DNA of 64,000 bases from JBIYSM02 sp044759095 (GCF_044759095.2 NZ_JBIYSM020000001.1:62001-126000), one strand, 5' to 3'; shown: positions 39,625 to 47,448, numbered from the stretch's first letter. Numbers and translations: made by a program. The notes: generated from the letters alone by a model not told the origin.

Positions 39625-40707
39625 ATGAATGGCCAAACGTCACTGTATCAACTGCTGGCAGAACTGGATGAGATCCCGGGGGTTTCGGGGTATGAAGAAC
39701 GGGTGGCGGCATTTATCAAGGCGCAATTAAGCGGAATTACCGATGAGAATTATGCCGATCCGCTCGGAAACCAGATATATGTCAAAAAGGGCCGAAATCC
39801 CGACTTAAAGCTGATGCTGTCCGCGCACATGGATGAAATCGGCTTTATCGTCCATTACATCGATGAAAAGGGATTTGTCTTCTTCGTTCCCGCCGGTGGT
39901 CACGACGATCGCATGCTGTTGAATCAAGTGTTGACCATCCATACGGACAAGGGACCAGTACAAGGAGTGACGGGCAGCAAACCGGCCCACATTGTCACAC
40001 CGGAAGAGGCCAAAAAGACCATACCCATGGCAAACATTCACCTCGATCTGGGGACGTCCAGCCGTGCGGAAACGGAGTCATTAGGCGTGCGGATTGGCGA
40101 TTTCATCACATTTGAACGAAAAGGTCAACTTCTTAACAACACGAAGGTGTTTACCGGCAAAGCCGTCGATGACCGCGCCGGCTGCGCGGTGATGATCGAA
40201 GTGATGAAACGGCTGCGGGATACGCAGCCGGAGGCAACGGTGTACGCCGTTGCGACCGTACAGGAAGAAGTTGGCATACGCGGCTCCGGTCCGGCAGCTT
40301 TCGGAATTCAACCTGACGTGGCGCTGGCGATTGACGTCACCTTAGCCGGAGGTTCGCCGGGAATAGAGCCGAAGGAAATGCCGATTCAGCTTGGGCAGGG
40401 ACCCGCGATCAAATATTACGATTGGTCGCCAAATACGTATCACGGCAATGCCGTTCCCAAACGCCTCACCAGGAAATTGGAGGAAGTGGCGGAGAAGGCA
40501 AACATTCCTTATCAGCGAGAGGTACTTCTTCATGGCGCAACCGATGGATGGGGGATCAGCGTGAGCGGTACGGGTGTCGTAACAGGATGTGTTTCGATCC
40601 CTTCCCGCTACATCCACTCGGCGATTGGTTGTGTTCACCTGGACGATATGGAAGGAGCGGTACAACTGATCGTGAGCTTTATTGAAGATTTGAAAGAAAA
40701 ACTATAA
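39625..40707 (+). CDS. M42 family metallo-aminopeptidase
   Basis: 360 residues. The two-metal aminopeptidase signature is clear: SAHMDEIGFIV with metal ligand His68, VDDRAGC with the bridging Asp, QEEVGIRG with catalytic and metal Glu, and a late His in SRYIHSAIG. Members form large tetrahedral TET-type or FrvX/YsdC aminopeptidases that clip N-terminal residues of peptides in the cytoplasm. ATG at 39625 behind GAGGAGGGAAATGA. Last gene of the cluster. No terminator is obvious; decayed DNA follows. Confidence 0.9.
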   Translation: MNGQTSLYQLLAELDEIPGVSGYEERVAAFIKAQLSGITDENYADPLGNQIYVKKGRNPDLKLMLSAHMDEIGFIVHYIDEKGFVFFVPAGGHDDRMLLNQVLTIHTDKGPVQGVTGSKPAHIVTPEEAKKTIPMANIHLDLGTSSRAETESLGVRIGDFITFERKGQLLNNTKVFTGKAVDDRAGCAVMIEVMKRLRDTQPEATVYAVATVQEEVGIRGSGPAAFGIQPDVALAIDVTLAGGSPGIEPKEMPIQLGQGPAIKYYDWSPNTYHGNAVPKRLTRKLEEVAEKANIPYQREVLLHGATDGWGISVSGTGVVTGCVSIPSRYIHSAIGCVHLDDMEGAVQLIVSFIEDLKEKL

Positions 40708-41134
40708 ACCGGCAAAGGAGGCGTTTGGAACACGCATTACGTGAGCCGTGAACATCCTGTGTTCAGCTTTTCCAGGCATCATCAACCCGTCCATTGCATC
40801 AACTGCGGGCAAAGAGTGGCGGTGTGATGATCAAACCTAACAGCGAGGTGGAGATGATGCGGTTGCTCCATTTTATCGAAAGAAAGGTAGTGTGAACGAG
40901 ATTTCCGCAACACTGAACAAGGTCTGGGTACGCGCGAGATTTGTACGACTCGCAGCGGCAAGAGGCGGAGGCGGGGAAGGGGGATGATTCTTACGCACCG
41001 TTCCCCCGCCGCTGCCCTATTATCGACAGAGTACTTGTGACAGGAATTTCCTTTACGGTTCTGGAGAAAAAAGACGCACAAGGTGTGCCACCTGCTCACA
41101 CCGGGATGCCTGCCAAGTCACGGCAGCGGTATTT
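40708..41134. other. Region without intact genes (decayed)
   Basis: 427 bases after the M42 peptidase with no credible gene. One short open piece after the peptidase stop contains CINCGQRVAV, which looks like half of a zinc ribbon, and frames are closed on both strands soon after. It leads into an IS3-type transposase remnant, so it is probably debris of an old insertion. Confidence 0.5.
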
Positions 41135-41148
41135 TCCCCTGTTCAGAC

Positions 41149-41365
41149 GGGATCTTTTCTCACCTGAAAAAGAAAAGCTTTCTATTGAGAAGCCAGATAG
41201 TGAGGCTGCGGCACGCAAACTGATTGCGGAATATAGCGACTACTACAACAATGATCGCTTCCAGAAAAAACTCGGCGACCTCTCCCCGGTTGAATACCGA
41301 AAAGCGATCGCCGTATAAGTTAATCTTCTTTTTTGCTGTCCACTTGACGGGGATACGACCATCTT
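41149..41365 (+). pseudogene. IS3-family transposase (OrfB) C-terminal remnant
   Basis: The end of an IS3/IS150-type transposase is readable: FSHLK in one frame (41155-41169), then after a shift in the A-rich run EKLSIEKP and RKLIAEYSDYYNNDRF followed by LGDLSPVEYRKAIAV, up to TAA at 41316-41318. YNxxRFQxxLxxLSPVEYR is the classical C-terminus of these integrases; the DDE catalytic core is missing. The following CTGTCCACTTGACGGGG looks like the right end of such an element. Everything 5' is lost. Confidence 0.8.
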
Positions 41366-41374
41366 CTCTGGCAG

Positions 41375-42499
41375 CTATTTTTCTTTTCTTATGTCCAATT
41401 GGATATTCGTATAGTAAATGCTAGTTAAACCTTCATAACCGGAATCAGTCCCCATGATCAGGTACAATTCCCCTTTTTCATTACTTTTCACATCAAAACT
41501 TTCTACAAAATGTTTGAGCTCATAACTGGAATCAACGCTGTCTGTTTTCGCGACATTGCCTAGAAGCTTCATTTCGGTACCCTCATTTGCCTGGTTCCCT
41601 TTCTCCACATTCAATCGGTAGAAGCCATCGATTGGCTGCGTTTTCGGTTCTTGGGCCACGATCCCCGCTTTCACATATACGCTTTCCCCGGGAGCGCCGC
41701 CAATGCCGAAAGCTCCGCCGGCTTCGTTGGTCGCAATATCGAAGGCCAACGTAATGTGATAGGCAGTATTGGGCAGAATGCCTTGTTCGGACCCTATTTT
41801 TTTGTAAATATACATGAATAAATCATCGCTTCGGTTCATCCCGCTAAGATAGAACCCCTTATTCGTTGCATGGTTTGGCAATGGTATGACGTCGACCTTG
41901 TGTTGTAATCGATAGTCATTATCTGCATAATCTTGCGGTAAATCTGCAAATCCCGCTTCCCAGCCATCATTGCCTTTCTGAAAATCGTACGTCAACTGAA
42001 GAGAAGTTTCGTCGTTTTTATCAATGGTAACCATACGTGCTTGATGATCCCAACGTACATGTGCTCCCAGTGTTTCGGCAATGAAACGAATCGGAACATA
42101 TGCTTTTCCGTCCACAATGTCAACCGATGTATTCATTTGCTGCCGGTCGCCGTTAATCGTAACAAATGGGCTGTTGGGTTTTAGCACGATCTTCTGCTGT
42201 CTATCCTGAATCGAGATCTCCCGCTTGGCATCGTTCCATGTTAGGGTAAAATGAAGTGCTTTCGCAAAGTCTCTGATGGGAAACATCGCTGAGCCGTTTT
42301 TGAGATAAGGAGCGTAAGACAACCGATACTCTTCGCCGGCGCCATTCACACGTTTCTCTCCGATCTGAAACGAAATGGCGGCATGAGGAGCATTTTCACG
42401 AAAAGCAAATACCGGGCTGATGGAACCGACGCACAACAAAGAAGCAACACCGGCAAGGAACCATTTTTTAGTCAAGAGAGGCGCATTTATCCTTTTCAT
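41375..42499 (-). CDS. Secreted stalk-domain (copper amine oxidase N-like) protein
   Basis: 374 residues with an export signal (WFLAGVASLLCVGSISPVFA, cleavage near residue 32). Residues about 45-155 form a copper-amine-oxidase N-terminal domain: GSAMFPIRDFAKALHFTLTW, then AYVPIRFIAETLGAHVRWD and RMVTIDKND. The remaining 215 residues are a beta-rich region (YDFQKGNDGWEAGFADLP) resembling carbohydrate-binding or jelly-roll modules; no catalytic motif is seen. ATG with TGGAGGATCAAC in front. It is a second protein of this class in the window, not closely similar to the one at 13.9 kb. Confidence 0.75.
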   Translation of the reverse strand: MKRINAPLLTKKWFLAGVASLLCVGSISPVFAFRENAPHAAISFQIGEKRVNGAGEEYRLSYAPYLKNGSAMFPIRDFAKALHFTLTWNDAKREISIQDRQQKIVLKPNSPFVTINGDRQQMNTSVDIVDGKAYVPIRFIAETLGAHVRWDHQARMVTIDKNDETSLQLTYDFQKGNDGWEAGFADLPQDYADNDYRLQHKVDVIPLPNHATNKGFYLSGMNRSDDLFMYIYKKIGSEQGILPNTAYHITLAFDIATNEAGGAFGIGGAPGESVYVKAGIVAQEPKTQPIDGFYRLNVEKGNQANEGTEMKLLGNVAKTDSVDSSYELKHFVESFDVKSNEKGELYLIMGTDSGYEGLTSIYYTNIQLDIRKEK

Positions 42500-42633
42500 G
42501 TTGATCCTCCAATCTGTCTAAAATGCGGGCTGACTGCCCTGCCGTCCTGTTTATGTGACGAGCTGCCTTTTGCGTACGTTTCATCTATTGGCCCGACGCC
42601 CACGTTGCTCCACGGAAAAATCATTACTGCTTG

Positions 42634-42666
42634 AGCTGTGTAGAAGCACGATCTGCACAGCTTTTT
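42634..42666 (+). terminator. Terminator-like hairpin in the leader of the PQ-loop gene
   Basis: AGCTGTG (42634-42640) pairs with CACAGCT (42655-42661), followed by TTTTTAA. No plus-strand gene lies upstream, so it may be a leader attenuator of the gene at 42752 or a leftover. Confidence 0.5.
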
Positions 42667-42751
42667 AATATGCTCCATATATCCGTTCGAACCTGCGGGC
42701 AAAAATACTCGCAGCAAGGGACTTATCTATGGATGATGTGGGGTGTGTGAA

Positions 42752-43009
42752 ATGCTGTTTTCAATCATGCAATTGTTGGGTGGAATCATTCTGTCCTTGG
42801 GCTGGATTCCACAAATTATTCAAATTCTTAAAACAAAGTCTGTTAAAGATTTAAGTTTAAAATCTTACCTACTGGTTCTTTTGGGGATCAGTCTGATGGA
42901 GACCTACGCTGTCAGTTTGGCTGTAACAGGTGTCGGCGCAGCGTTTTTGATAACGAATACGATGTCTCTATGTGTTGTCCTGGTCATTGTTGTCCTGATT
43001 GTACGTTAA
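42752..43009 (+). CDS. PQ-loop / SemiSWEET-type small transporter
   Basis: 85 residues with three membrane helices. GGIILSLGWIPQIIQILKTKSVKDLSL is the PQ-loop: a helix ending in Trp-Ile-Pro-Gln, then the KSVKDLS loop of SemiSWEET sugar transporters. It should work as a dimer moving a small sugar or amino acid. The Asn of the canonical substrate-binding pair appears in the third helix (LITNTMSLCVVL). ATG at 42752; a GTG three codons earlier is the alternative and the ribosome binding site is weak. Confidence 0.75.
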   Translation: MLFSIMQLLGGIILSLGWIPQIIQILKTKSVKDLSLKSYLLVLLGISLMETYAVSLAVTGVGAAFLITNTMSLCVVLVIVVLIVR

Positions 43010-43133
43010 AAGTTCAGCTGTCTCACCCCGGGCAATTGGCGGCGGCAGATTCCCCTCCAAACGAAAAAGGGGAGTTTTGGAGGTAGGCAGGCATACTAGT
43101 AGGAACGGCTTTCTTTTTCGGATGAGGGGTGCA

Positions 43134-43796
43134 TCACTGGAGCCAGTGATACACAACCTGAGGAGTCTCTTCGTCCGGACCGGCCGTCAGGAAAAAACGG
43201 ACCGGGTTAGACCAGGTGCGCAGCGGTTGGTTGTGGGCGGAAACAATCACTTCCGTCCCCAAAGAGACAAAGGAATACAGCTCCTCCACGTCAACGTTGT
43301 GCAGGCGGATGCAGCCAAGCGAGTGGGCCTGGCCAATGCTTTCCGGGGTGTTGGTGCCGTGAATGGCGTATCCGCCGTCGGCGAAGATGAGGCCGCGCGT
43401 CCCGTAAATATCGCCGTGTCCACGGGGGCGGCTGATTTTTTGCAGGATGAAAAAGTACCCTTCCGGCGTCAGTCCGTCTTTTCCGATCCCGATGGGATAA
43501 CGGCGCACCGGGTGGGAACCGCTGTACAATACGAGCGAATAGGACCCTTGCTGGATGCGAATCTGCAGCGGCTGCAGCGGTACGGTCGGTTCCGGAAAAA
43601 GGGCAAGCGGTACGACTTCGCGCATGCTTTCCCAGCAGTTGTAAGGCAACGGTGATGGTATACGGACAGAAGAACGGCTTTGTCGCGTTTGGTCAGCGTT
43701 CCCTTTTTTAGCACGTCCTTTGTGTTCGCTTTCTCTGTCTGCTTTCTTTGGAATTGGGACAACTTGCGGCTTTTCAATAACCGTTCCACTAGACAC
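43134..43796 (-). CDS. L,D-transpeptidase (YkuD domain) without visible signal peptide
   Basis: 220 residues. The YkuD catalytic motif is intact: YAIHGTNTPESIG with His146, then SLGCIRLHNVDV with nucleophile Cys162, Arg164 and His166. L,D-transpeptidases cross-link peptidoglycan or attach proteins to it and must act outside the membrane, yet the first 45 residues are hydrophilic (KADRESEHKGRAKKGNADQ) with no signal or membrane helix. GTG start behind AAAGGGGCC, immediately after the debris of an ATPase gene, so the true N-terminus may have been lost. ATG alternatives within the frame do not add a signal. Confidence 0.8.
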   Translation of the reverse strand: MSSGTVIEKPQVVPIPKKADRESEHKGRAKKGNADQTRQSRSSVRIPSPLPYNCWESMREVVPLALFPEPTVPLQPLQIRIQQGSYSLVLYSGSHPVRRYPIGIGKDGLTPEGYFFILQKISRPRGHGDIYGTRGLIFADGGYAIHGTNTPESIGQAHSLGCIRLHNVDVEELYSFVSLGTEVIVSAHNQPLRTWSNPVRFFLTAGPDEETPQVVYHWLQ

Positions 43797-43807
43797 GGCC
43801 CCTTTCT

Positions 43808-44244
43808 TTAGCCGGCCAGGAGCGAGCCAGTTGGGTCTGTGGCGATCACGGCAATCAACGCCTGCCGTAGGATTGTCTGGGAATGTTCCTTGATTGAACC
43901 GGAAGAGAACACCTTACAAACACCCCTACAATCAACGTAGCAAGGTTATAGACGCTAATTCCCGGCTGCCGAAGGATGTTGAAGGGGATGAACCATTCGC
44001 TTTCGTGAAGGTCGATATAAACGACTCTGTCCCATTCGGACTGCGGTAGATGCTCCAAGAAGAAATCGACGATATCACCCTTCACATCAAAGAAAGTAAT
44101 CCCCGCGTGCCGAACAACTTGCAGAGCCAGGAACGTGAGAAGGTACGACTTCCCGGAACCAGTGGCGCCGATCAAGTAAAGGTGCTGCATGAGCATTCGG
44201 ATGTCCTTAAATGCGAGATGCTTTTGCTTGCCGCGGAAATTAGA
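43808..44244 (-). pseudogene. Fragment of a conjugation-type (HerA/VirD4-like, DUF87) ATPase
   Basis: The open frame from 44244 gives FRGKQKHLAFKDIRMLMQHL then a Walker A region LIGATGSGKSYLLTFLALQV, ITFFDVKGDIVDFF and FIPFNILRQPG. Near 43915 the frame shifts; the next frame continues with HSQTILRQALIAVIATDPTG and stops at 43808. This matches the start of type IV coupling or HerA-like ATPases (Walker A, helix, then the ILRxAL region), cut at both ends and frameshifted. No other conjugation gene is present, so it is probably the scar of an integrative element. Confidence 0.7.
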
Positions 44245-44513
44245 TTATGATTCTGCTGTGGCTCGCCATTATGGCCTCGATCGTGCAGTTTGCCACATGG
44301 TATTACCTGCTGAATCAGGGAGACCCGGGGAGAACGAGTGCCTGTTTGTTTCTGACGCCGTTCTTTGGGGTTATCTTTGGCTGGCTGCTGCTTGTTGAAA
44401 TAGTCAAATGGCATGTGTATGCAGGAGGGCTTCTGATTGTCATCGGGATTTTCCTGGTGAACTGGACATTTGAAAAGAAAAGGCTCCCGCAGCACCATGT
44501 CGGACGTGGGTGA
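44244..44513 (+). pseudogene. C-terminal half of an EamA (DMT) transporter
   Basis: About 89 residues: a helix ILLWLAIMASIVQFATWYYLLN, then GRTSACLFLTPFFGVIFGWLLLVE and GGLLIVIGIFLVNW. This is the last three or four helices of an EamA/RhaT-type exporter; the first six or seven helices and any ribosome binding site are missing. The open frame begins exactly where the opposite-strand ATPase fragment begins (44244), so the two share one rearrangement junction. Confidence 0.75.
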
Positions 44514-44563
44514 AGGGGAGGCCTGTTGAGCCGGATCAGGGATCAGGTAGGCTGGGCAGTTCC

Positions 44564-45250
44564 TTATACCAGCAGCCCGAATTCATCGGCCAACCCTTTG
44601 ATTCCGGCTTGCGTAAGATGCACGGCCCGGCCGTCCGGCAGACGCTCGATCCAACCCAGTTCAAACAGTCGCCTAGTCAGCGATGCCCCCAGACTTCCCG
44701 CCAGATGATGCCGGCGCTCGCTCCAGTCCAGGCATTGGCGGGCAAAGCTGCGGCGGCTTTTGGGGCTTCTTTCCAAGTCGACACCCAAGCCCAGCAGCTT
44801 CTTTTTGCCTGCTGCATTCAGCACATACTCTTTGCCGGACTCCACGAGCAACCCCAATTCCAGCAGCCTGTCTGTCAGTGCGACACCAATTTCGCCTGCC
44901 AGATGATCATAGCAGGTGCGTGCGAATCGCATGGCCCGCAGTTGGTCTGACTCGCGCAGAGACCGGACCGGTTTGGGAGAGGCGATGGCATGAAGAGCTT
45001 CCAGGGCATGTCCGACCTCAGGGCTGGACAACCGGTAATAGCGGTGCCGTCCGTACGACTCACAGATCAAAAGGCGGCCTTCCACCAGCTTGGACAGGTG
45101 GGAGCTTGCTGTTTGGGGAGTAATACGGGCAGAACGGGCCAATTCGCTGGCCGGCAGGGATTTTCCGCTCAAAAGACTCAAAAGCATGGCGACACGGGAC
45201 GGTTCCCCGATGAGGGATGCGACTTCCACAATATTGGGGCTGGAACCCAT
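44564..45250 (-). CDS. ArsR-type winged-helix transcriptional regulator
   Basis: 228 residues. The N-terminal domain is an ArsR-like winged helix: LIGEPSRVAMLLSLLSGKSL then SELARSARITPQTASSHLSK (recognition helix) and GRHRYYRLSSPEVGHALEAL. There is no ArsR metal-binding CxC. The C-terminal 120 residues hold two similar halves (YDHLAGEIGVALTDRLLELG and RRHHLAGSLGASLTRRLFELG), an internal repeat each with a Cys/Trp-rich helix before it (RFARTCYDHL, FARQCLDWSERRHH), perhaps a ligand or metal site. ATG at 45250 behind AAAGGAGGTCGAGAAACG. It is transcribed away from the iclR promoter. Confidence 0.8.
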   Translation of the reverse strand: MGSSPNIVEVASLIGEPSRVAMLLSLLSGKSLPASELARSARITPQTASSHLSKLVEGRLLICESYGRHRYYRLSSPEVGHALEALHAIASPKPVRSLRESDQLRAMRFARTCYDHLAGEIGVALTDRLLELGLLVESGKEYVLNAAGKKKLLGLGVDLERSPKSRRSFARQCLDWSERRHHLAGSLGASLTRRLFELGWIERLPDGRAVHLTQAGIKGLADEFGLLV

Positions 45251-45358
45251 CGTTTCTCGACCTCCTTTTCTATTACGGTACCACATCCATCATTCGATCT
45301 TAAACGAATCGTGATTGCTTTTAAAATGGATGAGTGGAAAATGGAAAACGCCTGTCTA

Positions 45359-45386
45359 TTGACAAAGCATCGAGAAGGAGTATAAT
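45359..45386 (+). promoter_or_regulatory. Promoter of the iclR-tct-kdg operon
   Basis: Consensus -35 TTGACA (45359-45364) and -10 TATAAT (45381-45386) spaced by 16 bases. The operator-like sequence at 45409 lies just downstream, in the expected early transcribed region, a position suited to repression. Confidence 0.75.
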
Positions 45387-45408
45387 CAATTTCAGAACAT
45401 ATGAAAAA

Positions 45409-45433
45409 GGAACAATGTTCCGTATTAAGGAAC
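45409..45433 (+). promoter_or_regulatory. Candidate IclR operator 1
   Basis: GGAACAATGTTCC, a perfect 13-base palindrome, followed by GTATTA and a further half-site AGGAAC. A nearly identical arrangement lies before tctC. Confidence 0.7.
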
Positions 45434-45452
45434 TGTTTTGAGGAGGTGGAAA

Positions 45453-46232
45453 ATGGAAAAGGCCTCGCGCGACGTGTCTTCTGTCCAATCGGTAGACCGA
45501 GCCCTGATCATTTTGGACATGCTGAAAGAACAAAATGACGGTCTTGGCATCACGGAATTGGCCAATCGGATGGACATCGCCAAAAGTACCGTTCACCGCC
45601 TGCTGACTTCTTTGAAAAATCAAGGATATGTTCGGCAAGATCCGATCAGTGAGCGCTATCTTCTGGGATTAAAGCTGATTGAGCTGGGCTCGATTGTCAC
45701 CCAGTCGCTGGAAATCCGGAAAATTGCCAATCCGTTTATGAACAGCTTGGTACAGGAAACAGGGGAAACCTCCCATTTGGTCGTGTTGGAAGACGGGGAA
45801 GTCGTCTATATTGAAAAGATTGAAAGCCCTTACACTATCCGGATGTATTCCCTGATCGGTAAACGCGCTCCCGTCCACTGCACAGGTGTAGGCAAGGCCA
45901 TGATTGCCTACCTTCCGGAAGAGCAGGTGCGAAAAATTGTCGCCCAACGCGGTTTGAAGAAGTTCACGGAAAATACCATCACTTCGCTGGACGATCTGCT
46001 CGTTCATATGAAGGAAATTCGCGAAAAGGGATACTCCCTTGACAGGGAAGAACATGAGGCCGGCATTCATTGTGTTGCCGCCCCGATCCTCAATCACAAC
46101 GGCGAAGCAGTCGCAGGATTGAGTGTGTCAGGTCCACTGATGCGGATGGATGAAGAAAAAGTGAAGTTCTGTACGGATCGTGTTGTTTATTACGCTCGGG
46201 AAATTTCCAAACACCTTGGCTTCCGAGGGTAA
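45453..46232 (+). CDS. IclR-family transcriptional regulator (KdgR-like)
   Basis: 259 residues. The N-terminal winged helix includes SVDRALIILDMLKEQNDGLG and ITELANRMDIAKSTVHRLLTSL; the C-terminal IclR effector domain includes GETSHLVVLEDGEVVYIEKI, the VHCTGVGKAMIAYLP block and AGIHCVAAPILNHNG. In E. coli the IclR-type KdgR responds to 2-keto-3-deoxygluconate, which fits the operon behind it. ATG at 45453 behind GAGGAGGTGGAAA. Two operator-like sites flank the gene, so autoregulation and control of tctC are likely. The exact effector cannot be read from sequence. Confidence 0.9.
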   Translation: MEKASRDVSSVQSVDRALIILDMLKEQNDGLGITELANRMDIAKSTVHRLLTSLKNQGYVRQDPISERYLLGLKLIELGSIVTQSLEIRKIANPFMNSLVQETGETSHLVVLEDGEVVYIEKIESPYTIRMYSLIGKRAPVHCTGVGKAMIAYLPEEQVRKIVAQRGLKKFTENTITSLDDLLVHMKEIREKGYSLDREEHEAGIHCVAAPILNHNGEAVAGLSVSGPLMRMDEEKVKFCTDRVVYYAREISKHLGFRG

Positions 46233-46250
46233 TTTTTTCGGCACCATGCA

Positions 46251-46275
46251 GGAACAATGTTCCTTATTACGGAAC
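46251..46275 (+). promoter_or_regulatory. Candidate IclR operator 2 (before tctC)
   Basis: GGAACAATGTTCC then TTATTACGGAAC: 23 of 25 bases match the site at 45409. It lies between iclR and tctC, 87 bases before the tctC start, where a second regulated promoter may sit. Confidence 0.7.
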
Positions 46276-46361
46276 GAGTGATTCTCCAAGCTGTCATCTA
46301 GAAAATGACGGGCTTGGGGTGCACCTATACACATTATTTTTTTTTTTTGGAGGATGACACC

Positions 46362-47366
46362 ATGAAATTGAAACGCATCTTCACCAGTCTGGCTGCAACT
46401 GCACTTATTGCTTCCCTCGTAGGCTGCGGTTCTAACAATGCTGCTTCCCCAACCGGCGATAAGGCTGAAGGAAGTAAAGGCGACTATCCGAAAAAGCAAA
46501 TCGAACTGATCGTTCCCTACGCCGCGGGTGGAGGAACCGACGCGGTAGCGCGTGCCTTCGCGGACTCTGCCAACAAAATTCTTCCCCAACCGATCGGGGT
46601 CGTGAACAAAACAGGAGGCGGCGGTGCCGTAGGGATGACCGAAGGCTCCAAGGCAAAAGCAGACGGGTACAAGGTTACCTTGGTCACCGTGGAAATGACA
46701 ACGCTTCCCCCACTCGGCTTGGCGACCTTTAAACCGGAAGATTTCAAACCGGTTGCCCGCCTGAATGCCGATCCATCGGCCATTACTGTAAAAGCTGATG
46801 CTCCTTGGAACACCATTGAAGAATTTTTGGATTATGCCAAACAAAATCCAGGGAAAGTTCGTATCGGCAACTCCGGTACAGGAGCAATCTGGCACTTGGC
46901 TGCCACCGCATTGGAGCAAAAAGTGGGTACCAAATTCAACCACATCCCGTTTGAAGGCGCAAGCCCGGCTGTCACTGCACTGCTCGGCGGACATATTGAA
47001 GCCGTATCCGTCAGCCCTGCCGAAGTAGCGGCACAAGTGGAAGCAGGCAAGCTGAAAATGCTGGCGGTCATGGCCGACAAGCCGCTGGACAAGTTCAAGG
47101 ACGTGCCAACCTTGAAGGACAAGGGCATTGACCTGTCCATTGGCACATGGCGAGGTCTGGCCGTGCCAAAAGATACGCCGGACGACGTGGTAGCCGTTCT
47201 GAAAGACGCAGCCAAAAAAGTAACGGAAGACAAAGCTTTCACGGACGTGCTGGAAAAAATGAATCTTGGCGTTTCCTATGCTGACGATGCAACGTTCAAG
47301 GAGGCCATCCAAAAGGACAGCGAATTGTTCGCGAAACTCGTTACCGATCTTGGACTGAAAAAGTAA
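46362..47366 (+). CDS. tctC: Tripartite tricarboxylate transporter substrate-binding lipoprotein (TctC/Bug family)
   Basis: 334 residues. The lipobox is SLVGCG with Cys22. The Bug-type two-lobe binding domain opens with KQIELIVPYAAGGGTDAVAR, includes VVNKTGGGGAVGMTEG, FNHIPFEGASPAVTALLGGH and RGLAVPKDTPDDVV. These proteins bind carboxylated metabolites through the two lobes' loops. Given the downstream kdg genes the ligand is probably a sugar acid. ATG behind TTGGAGGATGACACC. A run of T's (about 46335-46349) lies just upstream and a stable hairpin follows the gene. Confidence 0.9.
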   Translation: MKLKRIFTSLAATALIASLVGCGSNNAASPTGDKAEGSKGDYPKKQIELIVPYAAGGGTDAVARAFADSANKILPQPIGVVNKTGGGGAVGMTEGSKAKADGYKVTLVTVEMTTLPPLGLATFKPEDFKPVARLNADPSAITVKADAPWNTIEEFLDYAKQNPGKVRIGNSGTGAIWHLAATALEQKVGTKFNHIPFEGASPAVTALLGGHIEAVSVSPAEVAAQVEAGKLKMLAVMADKPLDKFKDVPTLKDKGIDLSIGTWRGLAVPKDTPDDVVAVLKDAAKKVTEDKAFTDVLEKMNLGVSYADDATFKEAIQKDSELFAKLVTDLGLKK

Positions 47367-47374
47367 TGTGCGTT

Positions 47375-47401
47375 GGACACGGGCGATACTCCCCCGTGTC
47401 C
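47375..47401 (+). other. Intercistronic hairpin between tctC and tctB
   Basis: GGACACGGG (47375-47383) pairs perfectly with CCCGTGTCC (47393-47401), with only a weak T-run. A probable partial terminator or 3' stabiliser, favouring expression of the binding protein. Confidence 0.65.
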
Positions 47402-47448
47402 TCCATTTTATCGAAGGCTTGGATTGAATTTTTTAAGGAGGGCCACTA

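Noticed and set aside
40941..41318. 126-codon open frame as an intact gene
   Set aside because: Only its C-terminal 60 codons match anything (IS3-type tail); the rest is not coding and the transposase is frameshifted.
42496..42717. Minus-strand 73-codon frame upstream of the stalk-domain gene
   Set aside because: It ends at the stalk-domain gene's start and has no ribosome binding site; only a weak impression of coding, no family match.
46128..47312. Long minus-strand open frame opposite tctC
   Set aside because: Shadow frame; tctC on the plus strand has a lipobox, family motifs and a ribosome binding site.
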